A stretch of 45,271 nt of DNA from an uncultured Verrucomicrobia subdivision 3 bacterium. GTDB taxonomy: Bacteria > Verrucomicrobiota > Verrucomicrobiia > Limisphaerales > UBA11358. Under the pieces are notes generated by a model. The model did not search any database, was not told the origin of the DNA, and saw only the letters and a program-made list of their open reading frames with translations. The stretch is from contig CAIOIC010000088.1 in assembly GCA_903858275.1 (NCBI GenBank), forward strand, positions 1 through 45,271, written 5' to 3'. Of this stretch, positions 24,480 to 32,088 are shown one piece after another (positions within the stretch are counted from its first letter, which is position 1; each line of letters opens with the position of its first letter). Position numbers and translations under genes: made by a program.

Positions 24480-26728
24480 TTTAGTTCTCCAGTTAGAGTT
24501 TTTTTTGTGCCGCGCGGCAGATTGAATTGCGTCGTCCGGCTGCCGTAACGAACTTTGACGCGACCGTTGCCGCTGACATTTTTGATGGTGGTGGAAGTGA
24601 GTTTCCCGGCCTGCCATTTGAGATTCAACTCGTAGCCGCCCCGGGCGCGAAGGCCGGAAATGCTGCCCGCCGGCCAGGCGGACGGCAGCGCGGGGAGCAG
24701 TTCAATCTCGCCGGCCTGCGATTGCACGAGCATCTCGGCGATGCCGGCGGTGATGCCAAAGTTGCCGTCAATCTGCATCGGCGGATGCAGGCCGAACAGA
24801 TTGACGCAGGTGTTCCGTGCGGAAAAAAGTTGCTGTAACATGCTGTGCGCATTCTCGCCGTCGTGCAGTCGCGCATAAATCGCCGTGCGCCACGCAAACG
24901 ACCATTCGCGCACATCGCTGTTTGGCGCAATGCCGCGCGCATCGAGCGAAACTTTTGCCGCCTTTGCAAGTTCAGGTGTCTTGGTCATGCTGATCTGCGT
25001 GCCGGGATAAACCGCAAACAGGTGCGACGTATGGCGGTGATGGTCGTTGGGAGTGTCGAGTTCCGGATGTTTGGCGATGGCGTTGGTGCCGGTTTTTTCC
25101 GTCTGCCACTCCAGCAATTGACCCCAACTGCCGATGCCGGGCGTAACGAGCTTGTCCCGCAGGGCGGCGATTTTATTGCGATACGCTTTATTCGTGCCGA
25201 GTGCGTCTGCTGCCGCCACAAAATTGTTGAACAAATCCCACACGATTTCCTGACTGTAACTCACGCCGTCCTCGTCCGGGCCATGCTCCGGCGACCAGGC
25301 GTTGGGCACCACGAGCTTGCCGTCGGGCTGCGCTTTCAAATGATCTTCCCAGAACTCGCACGTCTCGCGCAGGATCGGATACGCGACGGTGCGCAGATAA
25401 TCTTTATCCTGGCCGAACGCGTAATGTTCCCAAAGATGCTGGCAATACCAGGCATTCGCCGTCTTGTCCCACTTCCAGCCCATGCCGCCGGTGATGTTGT
25501 GCGAGGTGCGGACGGCGAAACCGCGTTTGGTGAAACTGCCGTCGGCTAGCTTAAATTCTTTTGCCGTCGCCGTTACCTCGCGCCATGCGGGTATCTGGCT
25601 GGCCAGCAGATCAAACAGCGGCGTGTGGCACTCGCCGAGATTGGCGACTTCGGCGGGCCAGTAATTCATCTGGATGTTGATGTTCGCGTGATAATCGCTG
25701 TGCCACGCGGGATTGTTTCTGTCGTTCCACAGGCCTTGCAGATTTGCCGGGAGGCCGCCGGGTCGGGAGCAGGAGATCATCAGGTAACGTCCGTATTGAA
25801 ACAGCAGTGCTTCGAGTTCGGGATCAACCGTTGTGAAGGCTGCAAGCTTGCGTTGGTCCGTGGGCAAATCGGTTTGCGCGGCGCTGGATTTGCCAAAGTC
25901 CGCGCTGACACGATTAAAAAACGTCTGATAATCCTTGAAGTGTTCCGCCTTCAAATTGTCAAAGTTTTTTTTCGCCGCCGCGTTTATCTGCGCCGTCAAG
26001 CGCGCGTGCGGGTCTTCGCCCTGATACTTTTTGGCGTGGCTGAAAACATAATCCGTCCCCGCCGCGACCAGGAGTGTAAGGCGGTCGCAATTCTTGAATT
26101 CCAATCGGGTCGAGTTGGTGTCCGTCACCACCGAAACCGAACCGCCCTGATTCAATGCCAGCAGTTGCCACTCGAATTTCATGCCGTTGCTCAATGTGCC
26201 GGAAGCCGTGATGCGGTTTCCTGCTCCGACAATTTTTGCGCCGTGCGTGTCCACCAGTTCGATGCTGCCGGAGTAGGCCGCCTTTTTGTCGGCCGTGAAA
26301 TTCGCTGCCAGCACTTGGGCGGGATGACTGCAGAAGAATTCGCGCTGAAATCGCATGCCGTTCGCGGTGTATCGGACTTGCGACAACGCGCTGGCCAGAT
26401 CCAGTTCGCGCCGGTATTCCGTCGCATTCGTGTGACCGGGCAGATTGATGAACACATTGCCCAGCACCTGATACGAGCCCATCGTGTGGTCGTCCCCCGA
26501 GGGATTATTGTCGCCGGTCCAAAGGCTGTCCTCGTTCACACTGATACGCTCACGGTCTGGCGCGCCAAAAAGCAGCGCGCCCATCCTCCCGTTGCCGATG
26601 GGCAGCGATTCGTTCATCGGTTTGACCTGGGCGGCTGGCTGCCGATACCACAGGGTCAAATCAGCGGCGGATAAATTCCCAGCACCTGCCAGTGTGAAAA
26701 GGATTAAAGCAACGACTTTGGTTTTCAT
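24476..26728 (-). CDS. Exported GH95-family alpha-L-fucosidase (or alpha-L-galactosidase)
   Basis: A 750-residue exported enzyme. The frame is open to 26836, but the Met at 26728 begins a clear signal peptide (MKTKVVALILFTLAGAGNLSA). The N-terminal beta-domain starts with the family hallmark LTLWYRQPA, ESLPIGNGRMGALLFG and NEDSLWTG. The (alpha/alpha)6 domain has NINIQMNYWPAE (near residue 346), NAWSPEHGPDEDG with the probable acid Glu (near 479), DDHHRHTSHLFAVYPG-type residues, and QIDGNFGITAGIAEM with the Asp (near 655) that helps activate water. GH95 enzymes invert and remove terminal alpha-1,2-L-fucose, and a few prefer L-galactose. It lies between lyase-like copies B and A. Its stop overlaps the TTG start of copy A, so the two are presumably made together. 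Confidence 0.92.
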   Translation of the reverse strand: MKTKVVALILFTLAGAGNLSAADLTLWYRQPAAQVKPMNESLPIGNGRMGALLFGAPDRERISVNEDSLWTGDNNPSGDDHTMGSYQVLGNVFINLPGHTNATEYRRELDLASALSQVRYTANGMRFQREFFCSHPAQVLAANFTADKKAAYSGSIELVDTHGAKIVGAGNRITASGTLSNGMKFEWQLLALNQGGSVSVVTDTNSTRLEFKNCDRLTLLVAAGTDYVFSHAKKYQGEDPHARLTAQINAAAKKNFDNLKAEHFKDYQTFFNRVSADFGKSSAAQTDLPTDQRKLAAFTTVDPELEALLFQYGRYLMISCSRPGGLPANLQGLWNDRNNPAWHSDYHANINIQMNYWPAEVANLGECHTPLFDLLASQIPAWREVTATAKEFKLADGSFTKRGFAVRTSHNITGGMGWKWDKTANAWYCQHLWEHYAFGQDKDYLRTVAYPILRETCEFWEDHLKAQPDGKLVVPNAWSPEHGPDEDGVSYSQEIVWDLFNNFVAAADALGTNKAYRNKIAALRDKLVTPGIGSWGQLLEWQTEKTGTNAIAKHPELDTPNDHHRHTSHLFAVYPGTQISMTKTPELAKAAKVSLDARGIAPNSDVREWSFAWRTAIYARLHDGENAHSMLQQLFSARNTCVNLFGLHPPMQIDGNFGITAGIAEMLVQSQAGEIELLPALPSAWPAGSISGLRARGGYELNLKWQAGKLTSTTIKNVSGNGRVKVRYGSRTTQFNLPRGTKKTLTGELN

Positions 26729-26866
26729 GCGAAAGGAAATGGAAACAGATTTAATTTCCGAATTCAAACCGATTGACGGGTTCCATCCTTTGAATTTCAG
26801 CAAAGTGCCGCCGCACAGCGATAGCTCTTTTTGCAAACACCCAAGCTGGAAGGGCGTGGTGATGGT

Positions 26867-28690
26867 TTACTGTGCCTTTGGTTGGAGTTGGATTTCAACG
26901 GTGAGGCTGCCGGAGGTCGGGATGACCGTATTTACCGCGAGGATTTGCGCGTTTGGATTAGGCTGGTTGACGCCGTCTTGCGGCGGTTGGGCGCTGGCGA
27001 TTTCAAACTTTGCGCCGGCCGGCGAAAGGATTTTTGCCGACAGGGTCTTGCCACCCTGCAGGAGGGTGGCCTGATTCTTATCCACGCTGATTTTTGCATG
27101 CGTGACCATCTGCCAGCGCACAGACAAACCGGGTTTGGCCGCAGCAATATCGTCGCGGATGCGGACCGCTTTATTTTCGGCCATTAAAAACTTTCGTGTC
27201 ACGCTGCCGGCTTGGCCCGTGAATATTTGCGAGAGATTGACGGCCGCGGATTTGTCGGTGAACTCGGTGATGCGCGCATCGCCGTCTACGTTGTGTAATT
27301 TGCCGCCCAGCGTGAGGGTGTTGTGGCTGAAATTGTTCAGGCGATAAACATTCCAGCGGGCGCTGTCCTGTTTTTTGTTGAAGAGCGCCCAGCCCTTTGA
27401 CTCGATGGAGTTGTAATCTTGCATGCCGAGGTCACACGCCCAGCGCACGCCGTCGGCCTCCAGCACAAATGATCCGGCATCCATATGACCGTGGTTGACG
27501 CTGGCAGAGCCGCCTTTGAATGCGAGATAAAGCGCGTTGGGATCGGTCCAGGAACTGCGAAAGACGCCGACCGGGTTTAGTCCATCACCATGCCAGGCCA
27601 GCGGCAGCGTGGGTGGGGGAATATTTTTGGGCAATCCGCTGGTCCAAATGGCGAGCAACGGAGGGAAGCCGTGACCTTTGCTGTCTTTGTTTGGTGCGGC
27701 CAGTTTTTGCTGGAGCAGCTGGTTTTGAGAATAAACCAGCGACGGTTGTTGCAGCTTTTGCGCAAACCAAAACAACGTGGGATTGAAGGACACTCCGCTG
27801 CCGCAATCGGAAAAATTATAGGCTTGGCCGGTCGGGCCGGTCTGCTCGACCAAGGCCGTTGCGCTGGCGAGAAAACCGGATGCGGCGGATAAATTCCAGT
27901 CGGTGCCCAGCGCCGTTTGCAGCGCCGAAAGCATCAGCACTTGATACGTTGTGCCGTAACCCCAATAGCCTGGCCCTTCGGGGTAAATACCGCTGGGGGC
28001 GTAGGGTTTGAGGCCAATGGGGTTGTTCTTTTTCGCGAGCGTCAGAAGCTGCCGGGCGATATCGGGGGTTTCGTCGGCGAGAGCCAGTGCGCCGAGGGAG
28101 AGACCGCCGTAGCAAACCTGGTTCCAGTTGTTTTCAGCGGTCGGCCAGCCCTTCTGGGTCAGGCCCGGCTTGATGCCTTTTTCCAAAATGGCCTGCCGGA
28201 TAGTCGCGCGGGTGGCGATGGGCAGCGCTTCAAACAGCCAGTCGTATCCAATGGCGAGGGCGCACGTCATTTCCGCAGTGTCGAGGAAATGGGAGGGGTT
28301 CCAGTCGGCAAACGCGGCGGCGGCAAGCATGTCGTTCTGTGCGCGTTCAAGAAAAACCTTTTCGCCGGTCACCCGGTAGGCAAACGCGCACAGCCCAATC
28401 CGCCGTAAAGCTTCCCGGGAAACCGCCAGCAGCCGTCTCCCTTCTTTTTTGTAAACCAACGGCGGTGCGGTCAACACCTTGCGCGCATCTTTTATGATCG
28501 AGGTGAGAACAGTGTTCTGGTTGGCTTCTTTTGCAAGGCGTGCACGCAAATCTTTCCAGCCGTCGGTGGTGATGATCAGTCGCGGATGCCCCGGGCGCAG
28601 GCCGGCGAGAACATCTTGTGCCTGGGCCTTCGCCGGCCAGGCTGGGCCTGCGGCCAGCCAGCCGATTAATAAATAAGAAACATATTTCAT
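26867..28690 (-). CDS. Exported heparinase II/III-like protein, copy B (putative polysaccharide lyase)
   Basis: A 607-residue exported protein starting MKYVSYLLIGWLAAGPAWPAKA (signal peptide). An upstream extension of the frame to 28810 is unsupported. It has the same layout as its neighbours: toroid with ENNWNQVCYGGLSLGA and SGIYPEGPGYWGYG, then a beta-sandwich with NHGHMDAGSFVLE and ACDLGMQDYN. It is closest to copy C: long runs are identical, for example HPRLIITTDGW, TSIIKDARKVLT and KKNNPIGLKPYAPSG. This points to a recent tandem duplication, with copy A branching earlier. A gap of 138 bases separates it from GH95 and one of 218 bases from copy C. The substrate is presumably a uronate-containing glycan (inference from fold). 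Duplicate copies with different surface residues may act on different linkages. Confidence 0.8.
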   Translation of the reverse strand: MKYVSYLLIGWLAAGPAWPAKAQAQDVLAGLRPGHPRLIITTDGWKDLRARLAKEANQNTVLTSIIKDARKVLTAPPLVYKKEGRRLLAVSREALRRIGLCAFAYRVTGEKVFLERAQNDMLAAAAFADWNPSHFLDTAEMTCALAIGYDWLFEALPIATRATIRQAILEKGIKPGLTQKGWPTAENNWNQVCYGGLSLGALALADETPDIARQLLTLAKKNNPIGLKPYAPSGIYPEGPGYWGYGTTYQVLMLSALQTALGTDWNLSAASGFLASATALVEQTGPTGQAYNFSDCGSGVSFNPTLFWFAQKLQQPSLVYSQNQLLQQKLAAPNKDSKGHGFPPLLAIWTSGLPKNIPPPTLPLAWHGDGLNPVGVFRSSWTDPNALYLAFKGGSASVNHGHMDAGSFVLEADGVRWACDLGMQDYNSIESKGWALFNKKQDSARWNVYRLNNFSHNTLTLGGKLHNVDGDARITEFTDKSAAVNLSQIFTGQAGSVTRKFLMAENKAVRIRDDIAAAKPGLSVRWQMVTHAKISVDKNQATLLQGGKTLSAKILSPAGAKFEIASAQPPQDGVNQPNPNAQILAVNTVIPTSGSLTVEIQLQPKAQ

Positions 28691-28908
28691 GGTGTAAACT
28701 TTTGTCGGGCGATTCGGCCAAGACAGAGGTTTCAGTCGAATCGCAGGCGACCTGTTTGTGGCGGTGGGGTCAGTGTTTTTTATTGTGACAGTTTCAGCAA
28801 TGTCCGCCAAACAAAAAGCAGGTCAGGATTTTTTATGCTTATGCCATTGGTAAAGCCAGGCCATCCACGCTTCACCCTTGCCGGAGAACGGCGCGGATGG
28901 AATTCAAT

Positions 28909-30756
28909 TTACTGGCCGGTGGTGGTTGCTTGTGGCTGGAGTTGGATTTCGACAGTGAGGTCGCCGGAGGCTGGGGCGGCGGTGTTCACCACGAGAATAT
29001 GCGTGTTTGGATTAGGCTGGTTGACGCCGTCCTGCGGCGGCTGGGCGCTGGCGATTTCAAATTTTGCGCCGGCCGGCGAAAGAATCTTTGCCGACAATAT
29101 CTTGCCATCCTGCTGGAGCGTGGCCTGATTCTTATCCACGCTGATTTTGGTGTGCGTGAGCATTTGCCAGCGCACGGATAAGCCGGGTTTGGCGCCGGTG
29201 ATATCGTCGCGGATAACGGTGGTGCGGTTATCATCCACGCGGAAACGGCGGATGACGCTGCTGGCCTGCCCGGCGAAAACTTGCGAGAGGTTGACGGTCG
29301 CAGATTTGTCGGTGAACTCGGTGATGCGCGCATCGCCGGCCACGTTGTGGAGCTTGCCGCCCAGCGTGAGGGTGTTGTGGCTGAAATTGTTCAGGCGATA
29401 AACATTCCAGCGGTCACCGTCCTGCTTTTTATCGAAGAGCGCCCAGCCTTTGGACTCGACGGAATAATAATTTTGCGCGCCCAGATCACTGGCCCAGCGC
29501 ACGCCGCCGGCATCCAACACAAATGATCCGGCATCCATATGACCGTGGCTGACGCTGCCAGAACCGCCTTTGAAGGCGACGAACAAGGCGTTGGAATCGG
29601 TCCATGAACTGCGAAAGACGCCGACGGGGTTTGGTCCATCGCCATGCCAGGCGAGTGGCAGCGTGGGCGGGGTAATATTCTTGGGCAGGTTATTGATCCA
29701 GATGGCAAGAAAAGGGAGTAACCGGCCTCCTTTGCTTTCTTTGCCTTCTTTTTGGGAGGTGGCCAGATTTTGCTGGAGAAGCTGGTTTTGAAAATAGATT
29801 AGTGATGGTTGTTTCAGCTTTTGTGCGAACCAGAACAGGGTGGGTTCAAACGGCACGCTGTCGCCGCAGTCGGAGAAGTTAAACGGCCGCCCAGTTGGTC
29901 CAATTTGCTCGACCAAGGCTTCTGCGCTGGTGAGAAAGCCGGGGGCGGCGGACAGGTTCCAGTCGGTGCCGAGCGCCGTTTGCAGCGCGGAAATCAGCAG
30001 CACTTGATACGATGTGCCGTAATTCCAATAGCCCGGGCCTTCGGGGTAAATGCCGCTGGGGGCATAGGGTTTGAGGCCGATGGGATTGTTTTTTTGGGCG
30101 AGCGTCAGAATCTGCCGGGCAACTTCAGGGCTTTCATCCGCGATAGCCAGCGCGCCCAGCGAGAGGCCGCCGTAGCAGACCTGGTTCCAGTTGTTTTCAG
30201 TGGTGGGCCAGCCTTTCTTGACGGCCAGACCGGGCTTGATGCCTTTTTCCAAAATTGCCTGTCGGAGCGTGGCGCGGGTGTCTGCCGCCAGGGCGTCAAA
30301 CAGCCAGTCGTAGCCGAGGGCGACGGCGGCGGTCATTTCGCCAACGTCGAGAAAATGGGATGGATTCCAGTCTCCAAACGCCGCCGCGGTCAGCATGTCC
30401 TTCTGCGCCCGCTCAAGAAAAACCTTGTCGCCGGTCACCCGATAGGAAAAAGCGCACAAAATAATCCGTCGCACGGCTTCGCGGGAAACTGCCAGCAGGC
30501 GTTTTCCTTCTTTTTTATAAACCAATGGCGGCGTGGTCAACACCTTGCGCGCATCCTTAATGATCGAGGTAAGAACTGTTTTTTGGTTGGATTCCTTCGC
30601 GAGGCGCGCGCGCAAATCGTTCCAGCCGTCGGTGGTGATGATCAGTCGGGGATGTTCTGAACGCAGGCCGGTGAGGATATCTGATGTTTGGGCGTTCGTG
30701 GTCCAAACCGAGCCGACGGTCAGCCAGCAAATTAGAAGAACAACAATAAGTCTCAT
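28909..30756 (-). CDS. Exported heparinase II/III-like protein, copy C (putative polysaccharide lyase)
   Basis: A 615-residue exported protein. I chose the ATG at 30756 (MRLIVVLLICWLTVGSVWTTNA, signal peptide); a TTG two codons upstream is possible. The toroid (about 30-350) has ENNWNQVCYGG at 187-197, where Trp190 stands where PL17-type lyases have His after Asn-Asn. It also has the Tyr-rich EGPGYWNYGTSY at 239-250. The heparinase II/III sandwich carries SHGHMDAGSF at 403-412 with His404, His406 and Asp408, which in relatives bind metal or act in catalysis. It is the first of the minus-strand carbohydrate genes after purM, whose terminator lies 104 bases upstream of its start, so its promoter probably lies in 30757-30859. 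A non-catalytic role cannot be excluded. Confidence 0.8.
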   Translation of the reverse strand: MRLIVVLLICWLTVGSVWTTNAQTSDILTGLRSEHPRLIITTDGWNDLRARLAKESNQKTVLTSIIKDARKVLTTPPLVYKKEGKRLLAVSREAVRRIILCAFSYRVTGDKVFLERAQKDMLTAAAFGDWNPSHFLDVGEMTAAVALGYDWLFDALAADTRATLRQAILEKGIKPGLAVKKGWPTTENNWNQVCYGGLSLGALAIADESPEVARQILTLAQKNNPIGLKPYAPSGIYPEGPGYWNYGTSYQVLLISALQTALGTDWNLSAAPGFLTSAEALVEQIGPTGRPFNFSDCGDSVPFEPTLFWFAQKLKQPSLIYFQNQLLQQNLATSQKEGKESKGGRLLPFLAIWINNLPKNITPPTLPLAWHGDGPNPVGVFRSSWTDSNALFVAFKGGSGSVSHGHMDAGSFVLDAGGVRWASDLGAQNYYSVESKGWALFDKKQDGDRWNVYRLNNFSHNTLTLGGKLHNVAGDARITEFTDKSATVNLSQVFAGQASSVIRRFRVDDNRTTVIRDDITGAKPGLSVRWQMLTHTKISVDKNQATLQQDGKILSAKILSPAGAKFEIASAQPPQDGVNQPNPNTHILVVNTAAPASGDLTVEIQLQPQATTTGQ

Positions 30757-30859
30757 GGGCAATTAGTTGTCAGACAACTTGGTGGGGGTAAAGGTTTCAA
30801 GAATCCCTGGAAACTTGCTTGGTCAGCCACTCTGGCGGTTCGGCTTCGGATATGCGCGC

Positions 30860-30889
30860 AAAAAAGCGCACAGAGTTTCCTCTGTGCGC
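30860..30889 (-). terminator. Rho-independent terminator after purM, built from a CACAGAG repeat
   Basis: On the minus strand a perfect 10-bp stem (GCGCACAGAG, 30875-30866 read as its complement at 30889-30880) encloses the tetraloop GAAA and is followed by TTTTTT at 30865-30860. The sequence before it, between the purM stop and the stem, reads TTTTTAGCCACCAAGG then CACAGAG, a short repeat family of a kind often found in intergenic DNA of environmental bacteria. The terminator therefore seems to be built from, or shared with, that repeat. Confidence 0.88.
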
Positions 30890-30911
30890 TCTGTGCCTTG
30901 GTGGCTAAAAA

Positions 30912-31970
30912 TTATTCTACCCGCGCTTCGCCCTTGCCTTTCACGACTTCGCCGATGATCCACGCTTTGTGCTTCTGCGCGTTGATGAATTTCAGCACGG
31001 CTTCCGCCTGGTCCGCAGCGATGATGCTCACCATGCCGATGCCCATGTTGAAGACTTGATACAGTTCGTCGTCCGGCACGCCGCTCTTCTGCTCGATGAT
31101 CTGGAAGATGGGCAGCATGTCCCACGAACCTTTCTTGATGACGACATCGAGGGACTTGGGCAGCACGCGCGGGATGTTGTCCACAAAACCGCCGCCGGTG
31201 ATGTGCGCAAACGCCTTCACCTGATCCGGCTTGCCGACGAGATTGAATTTCTTGAGGAGCTTTTGCACCAGCGGACCGTAGCTGATGTGCTCCTTCAACA
31301 ATTCCTGGCCGACCGTGCCTTTGAGGCCGGGCACGCGGCTGGACGGCTTTAATTTCAACTGCTCGAAGAAAATTTTCCGGCCGAGCGAATAGCCGTTCGT
31401 GTGCAGGCCGCTCGATTCGATGCCGATGACCACGTCGCCGCGCTTGATGGTTTTCTGGCCGTTGAGCATCCGGGATTTTTCCACCACGCCGACGATCGTG
31501 CCGCTCACGTCGTATTCGCCCTTCTGGTAAAAGCCGGGCATCTGCGCCGTCTCGCCGCCGATGAGCGCGCAGTTGTTTTCCGCGCAGGCGCGGGCGAAGC
31601 CCTTGATGATGTCGGTGAACACATGCGGCTCCAGCTTGCCGGTGCCGAGATAATCGAGGAAGAACAGCGGCTCCGCGCCCAGCACGGCGATGTCGTTCAC
31701 GCAATGGTTCACGAGGTCCGCGCCGATGGTGTCGTGCTTGTCCTGCTGGAAGGCGATCTTGAGTTTGGTGCCGACGCCGTCCACGGAGGAGACGAGGATG
31801 GGCTCGCGATATTTTTTGACGTCCAGCGCGAACAGTCCGCCGAAGCCGCCGACCTTGCCGAGCACCTCGCGGCGATGCGTGCTGGCGAGCAACTGGGGCA
31901 GGGTGGCTTTGACTTTATTGCCGAGATCAATATCCACGCCGGCGGCGGCGTAAGCTTTCTGTTTCTTCAT
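30912..31970 (-). CDS. purM: Phosphoribosylformylglycinamidine cyclo-ligase (AIR synthetase)
   Basis: The fifth step of purine synthesis: ATP-dependent ring closure of FGAM to AIR. The 352 residues match the family length. Visible are YAAAGVDIDLGNK at the N-terminus, SSVDGVGTKLKIA, DTIGADLVNHCVNDIAVLGA, the GGETAQMPGFY motif, SSGLHTNGYSL and AHITGGGFVDNIPRVLP, all characteristic of PurM. The start at 31970 gives the usual beginning. It is on the same strand as purD, but about 8.3 kb of carbohydrate genes lie between them, and purM has its own terminator. Upstream, 118 bases separate it from the secreted toroid-type protein. Confidence 0.96.
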   Translation of the reverse strand: MKKQKAYAAAGVDIDLGNKVKATLPQLLASTHRREVLGKVGGFGGLFALDVKKYREPILVSSVDGVGTKLKIAFQQDKHDTIGADLVNHCVNDIAVLGAEPLFFLDYLGTGKLEPHVFTDIIKGFARACAENNCALIGGETAQMPGFYQKGEYDVSGTIVGVVEKSRMLNGQKTIKRGDVVIGIESSGLHTNGYSLGRKIFFEQLKLKPSSRVPGLKGTVGQELLKEHISYGPLVQKLLKKFNLVGKPDQVKAFAHITGGGFVDNIPRVLPKSLDVVIKKGSWDMLPIFQIIEQKSGVPDDELYQVFNMGIGMVSIIAADQAEAVLKFINAQKHKAWIIGEVVKGKGEARVE

Positions 31971-32088
31971 GCGATGGAGATTAAACCGAGAAATGGGTTT
32001 GCGGGCGAGAAAATTTCGCGGCGATCAGATTGAGGCCGCTTTCACCCGCTCTAGTTTTGTGTCTCTAGAGTAATTTTGTGGGCGCTGC

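Noticed and set aside
26867..30756. Copies B and C as an assembly duplication artefact
   Set aside because: The two copies differ at many residues and in signal peptide and intergenic length, so they are real paralogues.
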